Positions 11,416 to 21,660 of a stretch of DNA of 64,000 nt are shown piece by piece (the first letter of the stretch is position 1; each line of letters begins with the position of its first letter). Below the pieces are notes generated by a model. That model was not told the origin of the DNA. It saw only the letters and a program-made list of their open reading frames with translations, and did not search any database. Made by a program: the position numbers and the translations under genes. This DNA is from Kappaphycus alvarezii (taxonomy: Eukaryota > Rhodophyta > Florideophyceae > Gigartinales > Solieriaceae): positions 124,001 through 188,000 of the forward strand of contig NADL03000517.1 in assembly GCA_002205965.3 (NCBI GenBank), read 5' to 3'.

Positions 11416-11555
11416 TGTCCCTTGTCTCCTTGGAATTACGTTGTTCATACCGAAGTTCAAGGGGGCAATACTCATTATACTTCATGCTTCCCTTGTCTCT
11501 TTGGACTTTCGGTGCTTAGCTCGAAGTTCAAGGGGGCAATACCCTCAGTGACAGC
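11416..11555 (+). repeat. two diverged tandem copies of a 71-bp unit
   Basis: CCCTTGTCTCYTTGGA at about 11,418 and 11,489 is followed in each case, some 20 bp on, by CGAAGTTCAAGGGGGCAATA. This makes two direct copies of roughly 71 bp. No coding role is evident. It follows a CCA-rich stretch at 11.28-11.36 kb. Confidence 0.55.
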
Positions 11556-11559
11556 TGTA

Positions 11560-12460
11560 CTCTAAAAACCTTCCTGGAACTTCGGGGAATGGTTAGAGGG
11601 GGCACAAAGCCACTAAGGACCCCGAGGGATCATTAAAGGTATCAGGAACTCCGTCGGAAGGAAGAACGGGAAGGCCTCGTCAACAACTCTACCGAAGGGG
11701 AGAGCTCTGCCATCACAGCTTTACCGAGGTAGTCGCTTACTGACGACGAAGCCGAGGAGGGGTCCGAAGAATCCGGACAAGTCTCCCTCCGTCTCGGGTC
11801 TCCTTCCCAAGCTTCTAGCTACTCAAGACAACCCCCTCGTTCTCCACAGCGTTCGTCTCATCCGTCTCACCGTACAACCACTCTCGGATATTTTTCCGTG
11901 GCTACTTCCTCCCGGGCCCAGGCCCGCATTGACCTTGTCTGTACCACAGATTTTAAGGTCGCAACGGATCGGAAGAGAAAGGAGAGGAACAAGAAAGGCA
12001 AAAAAGCATAAGTGTCACTGTCGCATCTGCGACATCGATTTTGTTAGAGTTTGTTAGTTCCGGACAAAAAGCCGTCCACAAGGCTAGCGGGAAGCACCAG
12101 AGCGCAGAACAAAGATTAAGGGAAAGCAAAGCTATCCTCCGCGGTGTACTGATTGCGACATTACCTTAGCCCAGGAAATCTACCTAGAGACCCACCTGCT
12201 CAGTAACATGAACCGCAGGAGAGTTTCCTTTCTCGCCGAGAAGAGAAGTAATTAGAGTATTTTATTGAGCTAAAACAGAAAGAAAGAAAGGAAGAAAGAA
12301 AGAAAGAAAACAAAAAAAATTAGAAGCCCTCAAATAGAGGTGCGAAAAAAACAGAACCCCTTCCGGTGCCTAACAAAAACGAGCACTATTAAATGCCATC
12401 GCGATGAGAATTCATGGCCTACTATTGTCCTTCTTATTGGCCACGAAACATAATTTTAGA
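11560..12460. other. no recognisable gene; GAAA-type microsatellite near the end
   Basis: 11.6-12.0 kb is purine and proline-codon rich and may be a decayed coding stretch of a mobile element, but no motif is recognisable. About 12,270-12,325 is an A/G microsatellite based on GAAA. Confidence 0.4.
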
Positions 12461-12464
12461 ACTC

Positions 12465-12605
12465 AGCTGGTGGTCATTGCGAAAATTTCATCGGAAGACA
12501 GTAGTTTCTGTTTCGTGTTGTATTCACCTTGCCACGTGTGGCAGCGTCTTAGTCAATGGACCGAGGAAAAAGGGGAAATTAGGAAACCCGAGAAATTAGC
12601 GGGCC
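12465..12605 (+). repeat. dispersed repeat, copy 2 (pair with 8.55-8.67 kb)
   Basis: Partner of the 8.55-kb copy in the same orientation. The shared parts are TTGCGAA-x4-TTCATCGGAA, and a GCGTCTTAGTCAATGGA segment that matches GCGTCTTTTTCAATGGA in the other copy. The family is unknown. Confidence 0.5.
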
Positions 12606-12995
12606 GTCATTTAAAGTAGGAAATAGGGGCACGTGGTCCTTACACTGTAAGGATAATCTGGCTGTTACCCATTCGACCTGTACAATATGGTGGGAATAAC
12701 CATTTACCTGAAAGGTTGCGGCAGGCGTGATCGCGCCTCACTCCCACCTACTCACCTCAATCCCTAATGAAAATTTTCGCCTCACTTCAGGAGAGCGGAG
12801 AATTTCCCTCTCTACCAGCAAGTAGAGGGGAGGCCAGTGGGAAATATGTCGGTTGTATCCACGCTGCTAGTGTGTTGAGCGGGATAAGTCTTCACTGATG
12901 AGTAACACTAAAATAACGTCCCTTTCAGGACCGGAGATTTATATTCGAAAGATAGGGTCGGGTGTGGCCCGGAATATCCTACCGGGTGATCAGTA

Positions 12996-13330
12996 GGGGG
13001 GTAAATTTGGGGTGTACCCATGAAAAATATGGTTAGCGGTTCCCTGAGGGATGTCGTGATTTGGGTAAATGCTTACAATGTAAGGGATTGGCGGGAAGCA
13101 GTCAACACGCTAGAAAGCTGGCTGGAGGCCAGCCAACAGGCACGCCGCATTGGTCATCGCTGCGGCTGCGGCATGACGCCGTGTTAAGACTTGTTCGACC
13201 TTTGCGTAGGTCTCCCTTGCCCTCGTAGCGACGTTGCGGGTGACGTCGGGTATCAACGCGTGGGAGTCCGGGTGCCATCTTGCGAGGATAGAGATGGGGA
13301 CGGGGACTACCCTGCTTCTGGCGGAAGACG
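12996..13330 (-). pseudogene. LINE C-terminal fragment with 3' tail
   Basis: The minus strand reads VVPVPISILARWHPDSHALI, then DVTRNVATRARETYAKVEQV and LTRRHAAAAAMTNAACLLAG. This aligns end to end with the copies at 14.3, 19.6, 21.4 and 63.4 kb. Downstream on the minus strand, at 13,045-13,004, lies the family tail, a CATATTTTTCA-x8-CACCCC-AAATTTACCCCC type sequence. Only the extreme C-terminus and 3' UTR are present, which is typical of 5'-truncated insertion. The open part has no stop over some 65 codons, so it is not among the oldest copies. Confidence 0.7.
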
Positions 13331-14080
13331 CGATGGACTCGTGACCAGTAGCGCTTTTTGCTTTTTCCTAAAAGTGTTGCCGAGTGATGGAGTTTATGAT
13401 TAAACTATAAACCGTTCGGAATTTATCATAAAATTTGTCATAGAGTTGAGGAGTGCATATTAACTGAGAAACAAAACAGTGTACAATACTGGACTGAACT
13501 GCATATAACTTACCCCCAGTACTGTATTACCAACTCTGTACAGTATTAATACAGTATTGTCATACCTAACTAAAAGGATTAAAAAGGCACTAATGAGAAT
13601 TGGCACAATTTGGCGAAACCGCTGAGAGCATTTCCAGTACGTGTAAATGAAGCATCATCTAGAAATCAGAATAATGAGCGCTTCCACCTATCCCCCGAGG
13701 TAAAGCTTCCGTTTCTTCCAGTCCACCATTGCGGCAGAATGGGGAACACGAATCCGGATGTCGAGGATGAGGACGCCGGCCGGGCTGTAATGCACCACGA
13801 CTTTTAGGACATTGAAATGACTTTTCTGTAGCACTAATGGGAGGGAAGTACTAACCCCCATGGCACTATGTCATGGCACTATATGGCGATAGTCCTGTGC
13901 AGTACTGCAGTTTTGCTCTACTGTACAGTAGTTTACCAAAAACAGTTAAACAAGGAGGCAACGTCTTAATTCTCTACAGTACGAAAGCTGATACTGTACT
14001 GCACGGTTCAGTAAGAGGCACAATCTCCGCAATGAGCATTAGGTAAAAATCTCTCACAGAAAGATTCAAATCACTTTATA

Positions 14081-14640
14081 GACCTGCAGAAAGCGGCCCG
14101 TCACCCCGCCGTCGAACCGAGGGACGGGGTCCATCGCACAAGGCCAGACATCCGGGCGATGGGAAGCAGTGGAGGTACGGACTTCTTTGACGTGACGTTC
14201 GTCAACCCGCTGGCGCCTTCCCACAGGAGGACCCAAACCTTTAATCCGCTCACCTCGCTCAATGCGGCCGCATCCGAGAAGCATAGAAGATATGATTCTT
14301 TTATTGCAACCTCCGGGAGAAGTAAGCTCGTGCCTATCCCTATATCTACTCTCGGAGGGTGGCAACCGGACGCCTATAGGGTGCTAACCGACGTCGCGCG
14401 GAACGTAGCCGTTAGAGCGATGGAGACATATGGTAAGGTCCGTACGGTACTTACTCAGAGGCACACTGCCGCGGCCGTAATGCCCAACGCAGCCTGTCTG
14501 CAGGGGGCCTTGAGCCGGCTTTCTAGGGTAATTTTAGAGGTATTACTGGGCATCCTGCAGGATGTTTCGGGCAACAGCCGACCATATTTTTCAAATATTA
14601 AATCACCCCACATTTTCCCCCTTTATTGTCGAAATGCTTT
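14081..14640 (+). pseudogene. LINE fragment: RLE-like nuclease core, C-terminus and 3' tail
   Basis: An open frame from 14,081 to 14,710 encodes ARHPAVEPRDGVHRTRPDIR, then GGTDFFDVTFVNPLAPSH, FNPLTSLNAA, LVPIPISTLGGWQPDAYRVL and RAMETYGKVRTVLTQRH. The E-x10-RPD-x11-DVT spacing fits the PD-(D/E)xK-like RLE domain that lies C-terminal to the reverse transcriptase in R2-type LINEs. The upstream zinc finger and reverse transcriptase are missing, so this is a 5'-truncated copy. The 3' tail (TTTTCAAATATTAAATCACC, then CACATTTTCCCCC) is shared with other copies. Its closest relative in the window is the 21.3-kb copy on the same strand. Confidence 0.75.
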
Positions 14641-15265
14641 TGCATGCCATCTCTGTAAAATACAAACATGCTTCCAAACAATCTCAAACTCAAACCTGCG
14701 ATACGGATAAAGACGCACTCACTAGCCACTACGGTATCAATATAGTAATCTCGAACACTGTCGCGAAAATTCAAGGGTTAGAGTATAAAAAGCAGACGGG
14801 CGGCGTTAGCGGCGAGTCAGAAAAAAACGTTGGACGTTTTTGTTAGTGTAGAACAGTGGAGTAGGTTGAAGATAAAATTGTTGATGGTGGTTTTTACTTC
14901 AGTGCCCAGGGCAGTTAGGCCTTTTATAGGCAGTAGATGCGGTCGACTATCTCTAGCACATCTACTATCTACTTACTAGATTCCCTAGCGGATAGTCCTG
15001 CGGACGGCTTTAGTTACCCTTACTCTACAACAATCCTAACAGGCATCGCTAACAGTAGAATAGGATAGAGAAAATATAGACTACGTAAGATAAAAAATAG
15101 GATTAAGGGCAAAAAACTACACTACAGGACTGTAAATAGAACATAAATAAATTATATGCATTCTGTATTTGAACAGACACCGAGACGTCTGCGAATCAAA
15201 CAATCTTATCTGATGCAGTACTATTGATTCAGTATGGTACCATGGTTTCGAAGCACTACGGCCTA

Positions 15266-16708
15266 TCAACGAAGTCTATTACTGAACAAGGTACCGACCA
15301 TCTTATGCGATGCCCCCTCTGCAATCCCCTGCACTATAGGCTTGCCCAAATTGCCATTCACCAAATTCTTAACTTCCTTCCTCAAGTCCACCCCCGTCAA
15401 AGCGTGTACAGTTTCCGGCACCTCAGCGACCACCCTTTCCATTTCCCTAGTAAAAGCCGAGGGCCCACCACCACCACCACCTCCACCAACAAACACCATC
15501 TTTTCCGTCTTTGCCAACGGTGCAGACACAGCCGCCGCCACTTTGGGCAACACCTCGATCATCTTCTCCAGAATCGCCGCTTGATTACCACACTCCTGCC
15601 ACACCTTGACTCTCTCTCTTAGCACCTCAATTTCCGCCATACCCTTTGCGCGAATAGCATCCGCCTCCGCTTCTCCCAACGCTCGCACACGGTCCGCTTC
15701 CGCTTTAGCACTTGCACGCACCCCGTCCGCATCCACTTTGGACTTGTACAGCCTTGCATCAGCTTCGACGTTAACTTCCCTCATTTTCGTGAGCTTTGCC
15801 TTTTCGACACGGTGGCCAAGCACTTCGAGTTCTGCCTTTGCGTCTGCGGCGGACGCCTTTTGTCGCTGTACAAACAGCACGGCATCTTGTTCTGCCTCGG
15901 TGATGAGTCGGGCCTTTTGCTGGACTGCTACTTTCACATCAACGTCACGCTGTGCTTCGGCTTGTCTTACCTTTCTCTGCTTGTCGCTCTCGATCATGCG
16001 TTGCTGCTGCGTGTTGACCCGTAGGTGGGCGTCGGCCTGCCTTTCGGCTTCTTGACTCTTGGCTTCACATTGATGAGTAGCCTTGCCTTCGGTGGCCTCT
16101 CTTTTGACTCGTTCTGTTTGTGTGACACCCAGTGCCTCGATGTAGCCGTTATCATCGGAGATTTCAGCGACGGTGTAACTGACGACAGTCAGGCCCATGT
16201 TTCTCATATCGTCATGACACAAATCCAGCACACGTTTCGAAAAGGCGTTGCGATCCTTGTACAGCTCCTCCACGGTAAGGACTCCAATTATGGCTCTCTG
16301 ATGGCCGGCTATGGTCTTTTGAATAGCGTCCTCGATTTCATGGTCCTTTTTGCCTATAAAATGCTGGGCGGCCAGTTGAATGGCACTATGATCCATATGC
16401 AAGTCGCCTCCAACCGACGCCTTACCCCTGGGGGCAGACTCATCATTTTCCCCATTCGTAGACCAACCCTGAATCTTAACCTGACAACAGGAAGTGACAT
16501 CGACGGATACACCGTTGATAGTTGTACCATGAACCGTCCGCACGGTAATGGTGCGCAAGGCGAGCGAGAGACTGTCGACTCGTTGAAGAATGGGGACTGC
16601 GAAAACGCGACCACCGATAACGATACGCGAATACCCACGGCGGTACGGCGACTTGATGAGGGCTGTGTTGGGGCCTGCCGTGTATACGAAGAATTTACCG
16701 ATTACCAT
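15266..16708 (-). CDS. flotillin (SPFH/band 7 membrane-microdomain scaffold), paralogue 1
   Basis: An intact 480-residue intronless frame starts at an ATG in the context ACCATGG and ends in TGA. The N-terminal part (about residues 5-195) is an SPFH/PHB domain of the animal flotillin type. Visible landmarks are YTAGPNTALIKS, VIGGRVFAVPILQRV, QVKIQGW, QLAAQHFIGK, GHQRAIIGVLTVEELYKDR and MGLTVVSYTVAEISDDNGYI. Residues about 200-375 are a charged, Ala/Glu-rich coiled coil with flotillin repeats such as KAEADRVRALGEAEADAIRA. A Gly-run (about residue 420) precedes the tail. Flotillins scaffold ordered membrane patches on the cytosolic face and act in endocytosis and signalling. The TCGP cysteine of animal flotillin and of paralogue 2 is Ala here. 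It is arranged head-to-head with paralogue 2, 867 bp apart. Confidence 0.94.
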   Translation of the reverse strand: MVIGKFFVYTAGPNTALIKSPYRRGYSRIVIGGRVFAVPILQRVDSLSLALRTITVRTVHGTTINGVSVDVTSCCQVKIQGWSTNGENDESAPRGKASVGGDLHMDHSAIQLAAQHFIGKKDHEIEDAIQKTIAGHQRAIIGVLTVEELYKDRNAFSKRVLDLCHDDMRNMGLTVVSYTVAEISDDNGYIEALGVTQTERVKREATEGKATHQCEAKSQEAERQADAHLRVNTQQQRMIESDKQRKVRQAEAQRDVDVKVAVQQKARLITEAEQDAVLFVQRQKASAADAKAELEVLGHRVEKAKLTKMREVNVEADARLYKSKVDADGVRASAKAEADRVRALGEAEADAIRAKGMAEIEVLRERVKVWQECGNQAAILEKMIEVLPKVAAAVSAPLAKTEKMVFVGGGGGGGGPSAFTREMERVVAEVPETVHALTGVDLRKEVKNLVNGNLGKPIVQGIAEGASHKMVGTLFSNRLR

Positions 16709-17575
16709 GGTTTGGGTCGGTGGTTTTGATGCGAGTAAGTTTGGAGGTGACGCGGTGTTGACTCAGTTGAGCAATTTTCAGTTGAGCAATGCTGTTGAAG
16801 TAGGGTAAGCGAGGGGGCGTGGAGTGAAAGGGCGTGCTGTCTATACCGTTGGGAGTGTAGAGAATTTATCAGGGAGGTTTGCTTGGTAATCTGCGCCCTA
16901 TGGCCAGCAACATATTGTACGTAAGTACAGTGGGATATAGTACTGTACAGTAAAGCACAGCAAGCATGAGAGATGAAAGAATATGTACACGTGTTTAATA
17001 CTCTTTTCAGTACAGTACATGCGTTGTCCAGTACAGTAAGTTTTAGTGCTAGATAGTGCTGCACTTCATTGCTGGCAAGCATATTGTTTTTGACATTTAT
17101 TTTTTGAAAGGAATCAGCTACACATTTGATCCCGTTGGGCAACAAGGACGATTTTTTTTAATCAGCGCAAATGCGGGATTGTAACTGTACCAAAAATAAA
17201 TATCTCTGATTCTGCTTTACCAAATATCTCTATAAAGTTACTGTAATTGTAGAAAGAAAAAGTTTAATGCGTTCAGTAACTACTGTCGGTGAGAAATTAA
17301 GAGTCATGGAAACCTCAATTGAAATAAGATGCTGCCCCATACCTGTTCTAGGACAAAAACAAGCTGTACTGTTCTGTACTGTATTGTACATTGTTGTACT
17401 GTACATGTGCATTATCATGCATTTGTACGTACAATACTGTACAGTACAGTACCATGCACTGTACGCACTTCTACTCGACCTTGTATTAGTACTCACTACA
17501 GTACCGCTTCCACCCCGCTCCTCGCCCATCGACCGACACCACCCCTCTCTCCTCTTTTTCTCTGCCGCCACCATC
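16709..17575. promoter_or_regulatory. shared divergent intergenic region of the flotillin pair
   Basis: The 867 bp between the two start codons must hold both promoters. TACAGTA/TACTGTA motifs cluster twice, at about 16,920-17,035 and 17,362-17,505. The second cluster ends some 70 bp before the plus-strand ATG and includes back-to-back palindromic strings. No TATA box is placed with confidence. Co-regulation is inferred from layout only. Confidence 0.5.
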
Positions 17576-19099
17576 ATGTTCATCCACACCTGCGGCCCCC
17601 ACACAGCCTTAATCAAGTCATCAAGTGCTGCCTCAAAAGAACCCCGGGTCATCATTGGCGGCCGCCTCTTTGCGCTCCCCATCTTCGAACGCGTCGATGC
17701 TCTCGACCTACGCCTGCGCACCCTCTCCATCACAACCCAAAATGGTATCACTTTATCCGGCGTTCCCGTTACCCTCTCCGCTACAATCCAAACAAAAATT
17801 CAAGGATGGACTTCCAATCCAGATGTACCCAGTGAAATGGTCATGGATAAGTCGTCTATCCGTCTCGCAGCCCAACACTTTTTGGGCAAAACCGAGTCGG
17901 AAATCGATGACGCCATCTCGTTTACTGTCGCAGGTCATCAGCGTTCTATTATCGGTTCGTTGACTGTAGAGCAGTTGTACCGCGATCGTGCAATGTTTTC
18001 GAAACAGGTCGTCGATTTGTGTCATTCAGATTTGAGAGGTATGGGCGTCTCTATTGTCAGTTATACTGTCGCTGAAATATCAGATGAGAACGATTACATC
18101 CATTCCTTGGGTGTTACACAGACTGAAAAGGTCAAGAGAGAGGCCCTTGAAGGTGCTGCCCTGCATAAAAGCCTTGCATTAGCTCTGAAAAACGAGATGA
18201 GTACAAAGGCCAGTGTCAAGGAAAATTTGGAGAGGGAAAGAAAAATTTCCAGTAACAGGGAAGTCAATCTGAAACTCTACGAAGCAAGAAAGGTGGAAGC
18301 GCAAGCGAAGGAGGTGCAGAAAAAGGCTGGTAAGATTAAATCCGCCGAATTGATGACACATGTAATGGTCGCGCAGCAACATGCAAATGCAAAGAAACTC
18401 CAGATGGAACGAGTCGTCAACGCCATAAATGTCGAAAGAGAAACGCTCATCAAGATGGCAGAAGTCAGCGTCGCCGCTGATGCCGACTTGTATCGCAAAA
18501 GGAGACAAGCAGAGATACTCACCATAAAAGCTGAGGCTGAGGGTTGGAGTATTCGCGAAAAGGGAGAGGCAGAGGCGGACGTCATTCGTGCCAAGGGCAA
18601 GGCCGAGGCGGAAATGTTGGAGGAGCGGGTCAGGGTCTGGATGGATAAGTAGGTTGCCCCTGCTGCGCTTACCAGCTACCTGTCCACAATTGCTTGCTGA
18701 CATGTTTTACCCTGTTACCTAACCACGTGCATTACTTTTTGCTGTCTCTTTTCTTGTGCACCTTACACGACTGTGCCCGACCGTTCGCTTGTTCCACTTG
18801 TCGGTAGTTCAAACGTGAGTGCTGTGATGGATCGTCTAGTTGATGTACTTCCCGAGGTGGCACGTGAGATCGCGAGACCGCTACAGAAGGCTTCGAAGCT
18901 AGTTTTTGTTGGGGATGGAGCTACAGAATATGATGAGGAGCAGGGCGGTGAGGAGCATGCTAGAAATGAAGCAGCAGCCAATGGAGTGGAGGAGTGGACC
19001 TCGAATATGAATTTGGATCGCATGGTAGGTGCGTTTCTCGTAGGCAATCCGGACAGCGACGAATGGAAGCAGCAGGTGGCCCAAGCTATGACAAAGTAG
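17576..19099 (+). CDS. flotillin, paralogue 2 (two exons)
   Basis: The coding sequence is join(17576..18648, 18808..19099), 454 residues. I chose the ATG at 17,576 (context GCCGCCACCATCATG) because MFIHTCGPHTALIKS aligns with the animal flotillin start; the open frame upstream is chance. The SPFH domain covers about residues 1-185, with VIIGGRLFALPIFERV, TKIQGW, LAAQHFLGK, GHQRSIIGSLTVEQLYRDR and MGVSIVSYTVAEISDEN. The coiled coil follows, with EAEGWSIREKGEAEADVIRA. Joining across the intron gives VRVWMDNSNVSAVMDRLVDV, which matches VKVWQECGNQAAILEKMIEV of paralogue 1. That match supports both the splice sites and the family call. The TCGP cysteine, equivalent to a palmitoylated position in animal flotillins, is kept. 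The C-terminal tail is shorter than in paralogue 1 and lacks the Gly-run. The stop is TAG. Confidence 0.92.
18649..18807 (+). other. spliceosomal intron of flotillin paralogue 2
   Basis: A 159-bp intron with donor GTAGGT at 18,649 and acceptor GGTAG ending at 18,807, phase 2. A possible branch site is CCTAAC at about 18,718. An in-frame TAG at its start would truncate the protein if it were retained. Position and phase are fixed by the match of the joined protein to paralogue 1. Confidence 0.85.
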
Positions 19100-19392
19100 A
19101 AACTTGCGGGATATTTACTTTGGAAGTGTTGATCTCAGTTGGTTATGCTGTTGGAGGACAGTTTGTGGCAGTGGTTTGTATGCAAGTGATAGCGCATTTG
19201 CGCACGTTTTCTTCACTGCGTTCGCTGGAGAGACCTTCCGATTTAGGAGTACGACTTGGTGATTAGACGGTCGCAAAAATTGTGACTTCGTGATCATTTC
19301 CTTGCTTGTCATAACGCAGATGTCTTACACTGACTTTGTTTATGCCTGTTTCAACATTCATCCCCTCAATACCTCGATCATTGGGGAAGAAT

Positions 19393-20055
19393 TTATCCCG
19401 TAGTTGGATGTTGTTGTTCATTATAAAGTTGTACAGTATTGTGTAAATGGGGGGTTAATTTACTGTGGTAGATATGTGGGTTGGTATCCAGTAAATTTGT
19501 ACCCGAGCGTAGATATCGTATCATTGTCAAGCCAATTGCGAAACCGTACAACGCGTCGAAAGCTGTGGATGGCACTCCAATCAGCCAGAAGGTGGAAGGG
19601 AGGCCAGCGAGCAAACAAGCGGCATTGGAGGTTACTGTCAAAGCGGAGTGCCGCTGTAAAAGAATGCCTCTAACCTTCGAAAACCGTTCCATTGCGCGGG
19701 TGGCAACGGTTCTCGCGAGTTCCTTGACGACGGAGAACGCCGCCGGATGCCATCCGCCAAGCGTTGAGATGGGAACAGGAACCAGCCTGTTTCTCTCAGG
19801 CAGCTCAGCAAGGAACCCTTGGTATTTCCGCTGCTTCTCTGCGTAAGCTGCGTTGAGGCTTGTGAGTGGGTTGAAAGCCCTGGCTCTTGCGTGGGAGGGA
19901 GCGAGCGGGTTGACAAAGGTTACGTCGAAATAATCCGTGCCACCGCCGGCTCCCATCGCCCTGATATCCGGCCTCGTCCTGTTTTGGTAGTGTGGACGAG
20001 GTTCGATGAATGGACGTCGGGCGGCTCTTGCAAGGTCGTTCCCCCAGTAATATAC
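19393..20055 (-). pseudogene. LINE fragment: RLE-like nuclease core and C-terminus
   Basis: The minus-strand frame is open from about 20,055 to 19,393 without a stop. It encodes NDLARAARRPFIEPR, then RTRPDIRAMG, GGTDYFDVTFVNPLAPSH, LVPVPISTLGGWHPAAFSVV, RAMERFSKVRGILLQRH and NAACLLAG. The E, RPD and DVT elements of the RLE-like nuclease are all present. This is the cleanest copy for the nuclease core, though it begins without a start codon or reverse transcriptase and so cannot be an active element. A degenerate 3' tail (ATATCTACCACAGTAAATTA, then ACCCCCC) lies inside the open frame near 19,470-19,440. It sits just downstream of flotillin 2, tail to tail. Confidence 0.72.
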
Positions 20056-20059
20056 AGCA

Positions 20060-21230
20060 TTGGGTATACTGTTGTCGCCAGAAGCACTTGAGTACTGTAC
20101 AGTACATACAGTACCGTGCTACATACGGGAGTCCGGACTAATTTTGCGTCAATGGAGGGACCTCATCTAATCGTATGTGAGAGATGTTGCAGTAATCAAG
20201 AGTGGTATGAAAACGCACAGGACAGGCAATAGCATCAAATTCAAATCCATCTTTGATCTCTCCGAATTGTCCTTTCCATATCTTTCGATTAGCCGATCCC
20301 CATTCTAAACTTTACGCAAGCTGTTTCCAGCACTGCATATGTAGCACCACCATCACTTCGACGGAGTACTGTATTCATATTGGAGAAATGATGTGAGGTC
20401 TCATTGCGCACCTGGACTCAAAGATTCCCCCCCCCCGGACACATGTTGCGGCAGATTCCGACTTTTCGCGCTTGACTGCGCCCGTTGAAACAGTTTGGGT
20501 CTCAAAAGTTTAGGACTGTAAAGCAGTGTATTCTCCTTTTTACGAAAATGTACAGTAACAGAAGAGAACCCATTTGTGGGACATTGCAAAAGTGCTGAAA
20601 AGGTTGGGGTTCTTTAATGTATGAAAGATCCGAGTGGCTGTGTCCAGGATATTCCGTCAGGTATGTTGCTTCAGTGGTAGTTATAACAGTACGGTATCTA
20701 CTCTGCAGATTGCAAAATGATTCGCGATATAAAAACGAAACAGTAGATACTGAAGAAAGAAGGATCTTTACTCATTACTTATCTTGAGTGTGCACCAACT
20801 GACTGACTATTCAGTTAAGAACATGCATTAAACTTCTCTACTTTCGAATCAAATGAGCATTTTGGAAGAAAAGCTCACCCTTCAGCCATTCACCCGTTTT
20901 CCGTAGCCCAAATCTCAGCCCAAAACCAAACCCAGAGCACCAACTTGTTCACAGCATTTGGAGAAGAGTTCCATACCTGTATAGGGCGACTACCAGAAGG
21001 GATTAAAATAAGCTAACAGGACGGAATGACACGTTTTTCCATTCAGATCCTGTCACAGGGAAACTAATAGAAATACTAGAAACGAATACTGTATTGCAAA
21101 CTGTACAGTGCTCGACTGCATTCACTATAAACTGTGTAGCACCTGACTATATGCATAAATTTATGATAATGAATCAAGGACAACTGTAGCAAGTAACTTT
21201 TTTGCACTTCTTGAACCAATTATTTGATAC
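20060..21230. other. no recognisable gene
   Basis: Contains some TACAGTA-type motifs (20.09, 20.37, 20.55 and 21.1 kb) and a short C-run at about 20,425. No long open frame. Confidence 0.45.
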
Positions 21231-21249
21231 GCTTTGGAACATAGGTTAA

Positions 21250-21660
21250 CCTCTTTTTCAATCATTAAAACACCCCATTTTCCCCCCCTTTTTGTAATTT
21301 CTACGAAATTATGGGCCATCGAGAAAAACAGCGAATGCACGCTCGTGCTTATCCCTATATCTACTCTCCGAGGTTGGCACCCGCACGCTTATAGGGTGAT
21401 AACGGACGCTGCGCGGAACGTGGCCGTTAGGGCGATGGAGTCATACTGTATGGTAAGGTCCGTGCGGTACTTGCTCAGAGGCACGCTGCAGCGGTTGTTA
21501 TGCCCAACACAGCCTGTCTGCTGAGCGGCCTTGAGCCGGCTTTTTAGGGTAATTTAAGAGGTATTACCGGTCACCCCGTAGGGTATTCCGGGCCATAAAG
21601 GCCAACATCTTTCAAATATTAAGTTATCACACAATTTACCCCACTGGAAATGGCCTATCC
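21250..21660 (+). pseudogene. LINE fragments in head-to-tail order: a lone 3' tail, then a C-terminus with tail
   Basis: At 21,250-21,310 a family 3' tail stands alone (TCATTAAAACACCCCATTTT, then a C-run). About 30 bp on, 21,337-21,545 encodes LVLIPISTLRGWHPHAYRVI, DAARNVAVRAMESY and, after a frameshift, a segment matching VRTVLTQRH. It is followed by the family tail at about 21,600-21,650. The nucleotide match to 14,335-14,640 is close, so these two copies are of one subfamily. The body carries at least one frameshift, near the extra bases after RAMESY. Confidence 0.7.

Larger units (their letters stand above)
9945..21115. repeat. zone with about thirty TACAGTA/TACTGTA motifs
   Basis: The heptamers TACAGTA and TACTGTA, often fused as palindromic GTACAGTAC-like strings, recur from about 9.95 kb to 21.1 kb. 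Clusters lie at 10.65, 10.86-10.88, 11.0-11.08, 13.48-13.56, 13.9-14.0, 16.92-17.04, 17.36-17.50 and 20.09-20.11 kb. They are nearly absent from the other 50 kb. The zone coincides with the only clear host genes. Whether the motif is a regulator site, a structural signal or a lineage-wide iterated sequence cannot be told from one window. Confidence 0.7.

Noticed and set aside
15606-16729. Plus-strand open frames opposite flotillin 1
   Set aside because: These are antisense shadows of a long GC-rich coding frame, with Ser/Ala-rich low-complexity translations.
17267-17575. Upstream extension of flotillin 2 to the first start codon of its open frame
   Set aside because: The extra 103 codons are translated TACAGTA-type repeats and pyrimidine-rich leader. 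The flotillin homology begins at the ATG at 17,576.
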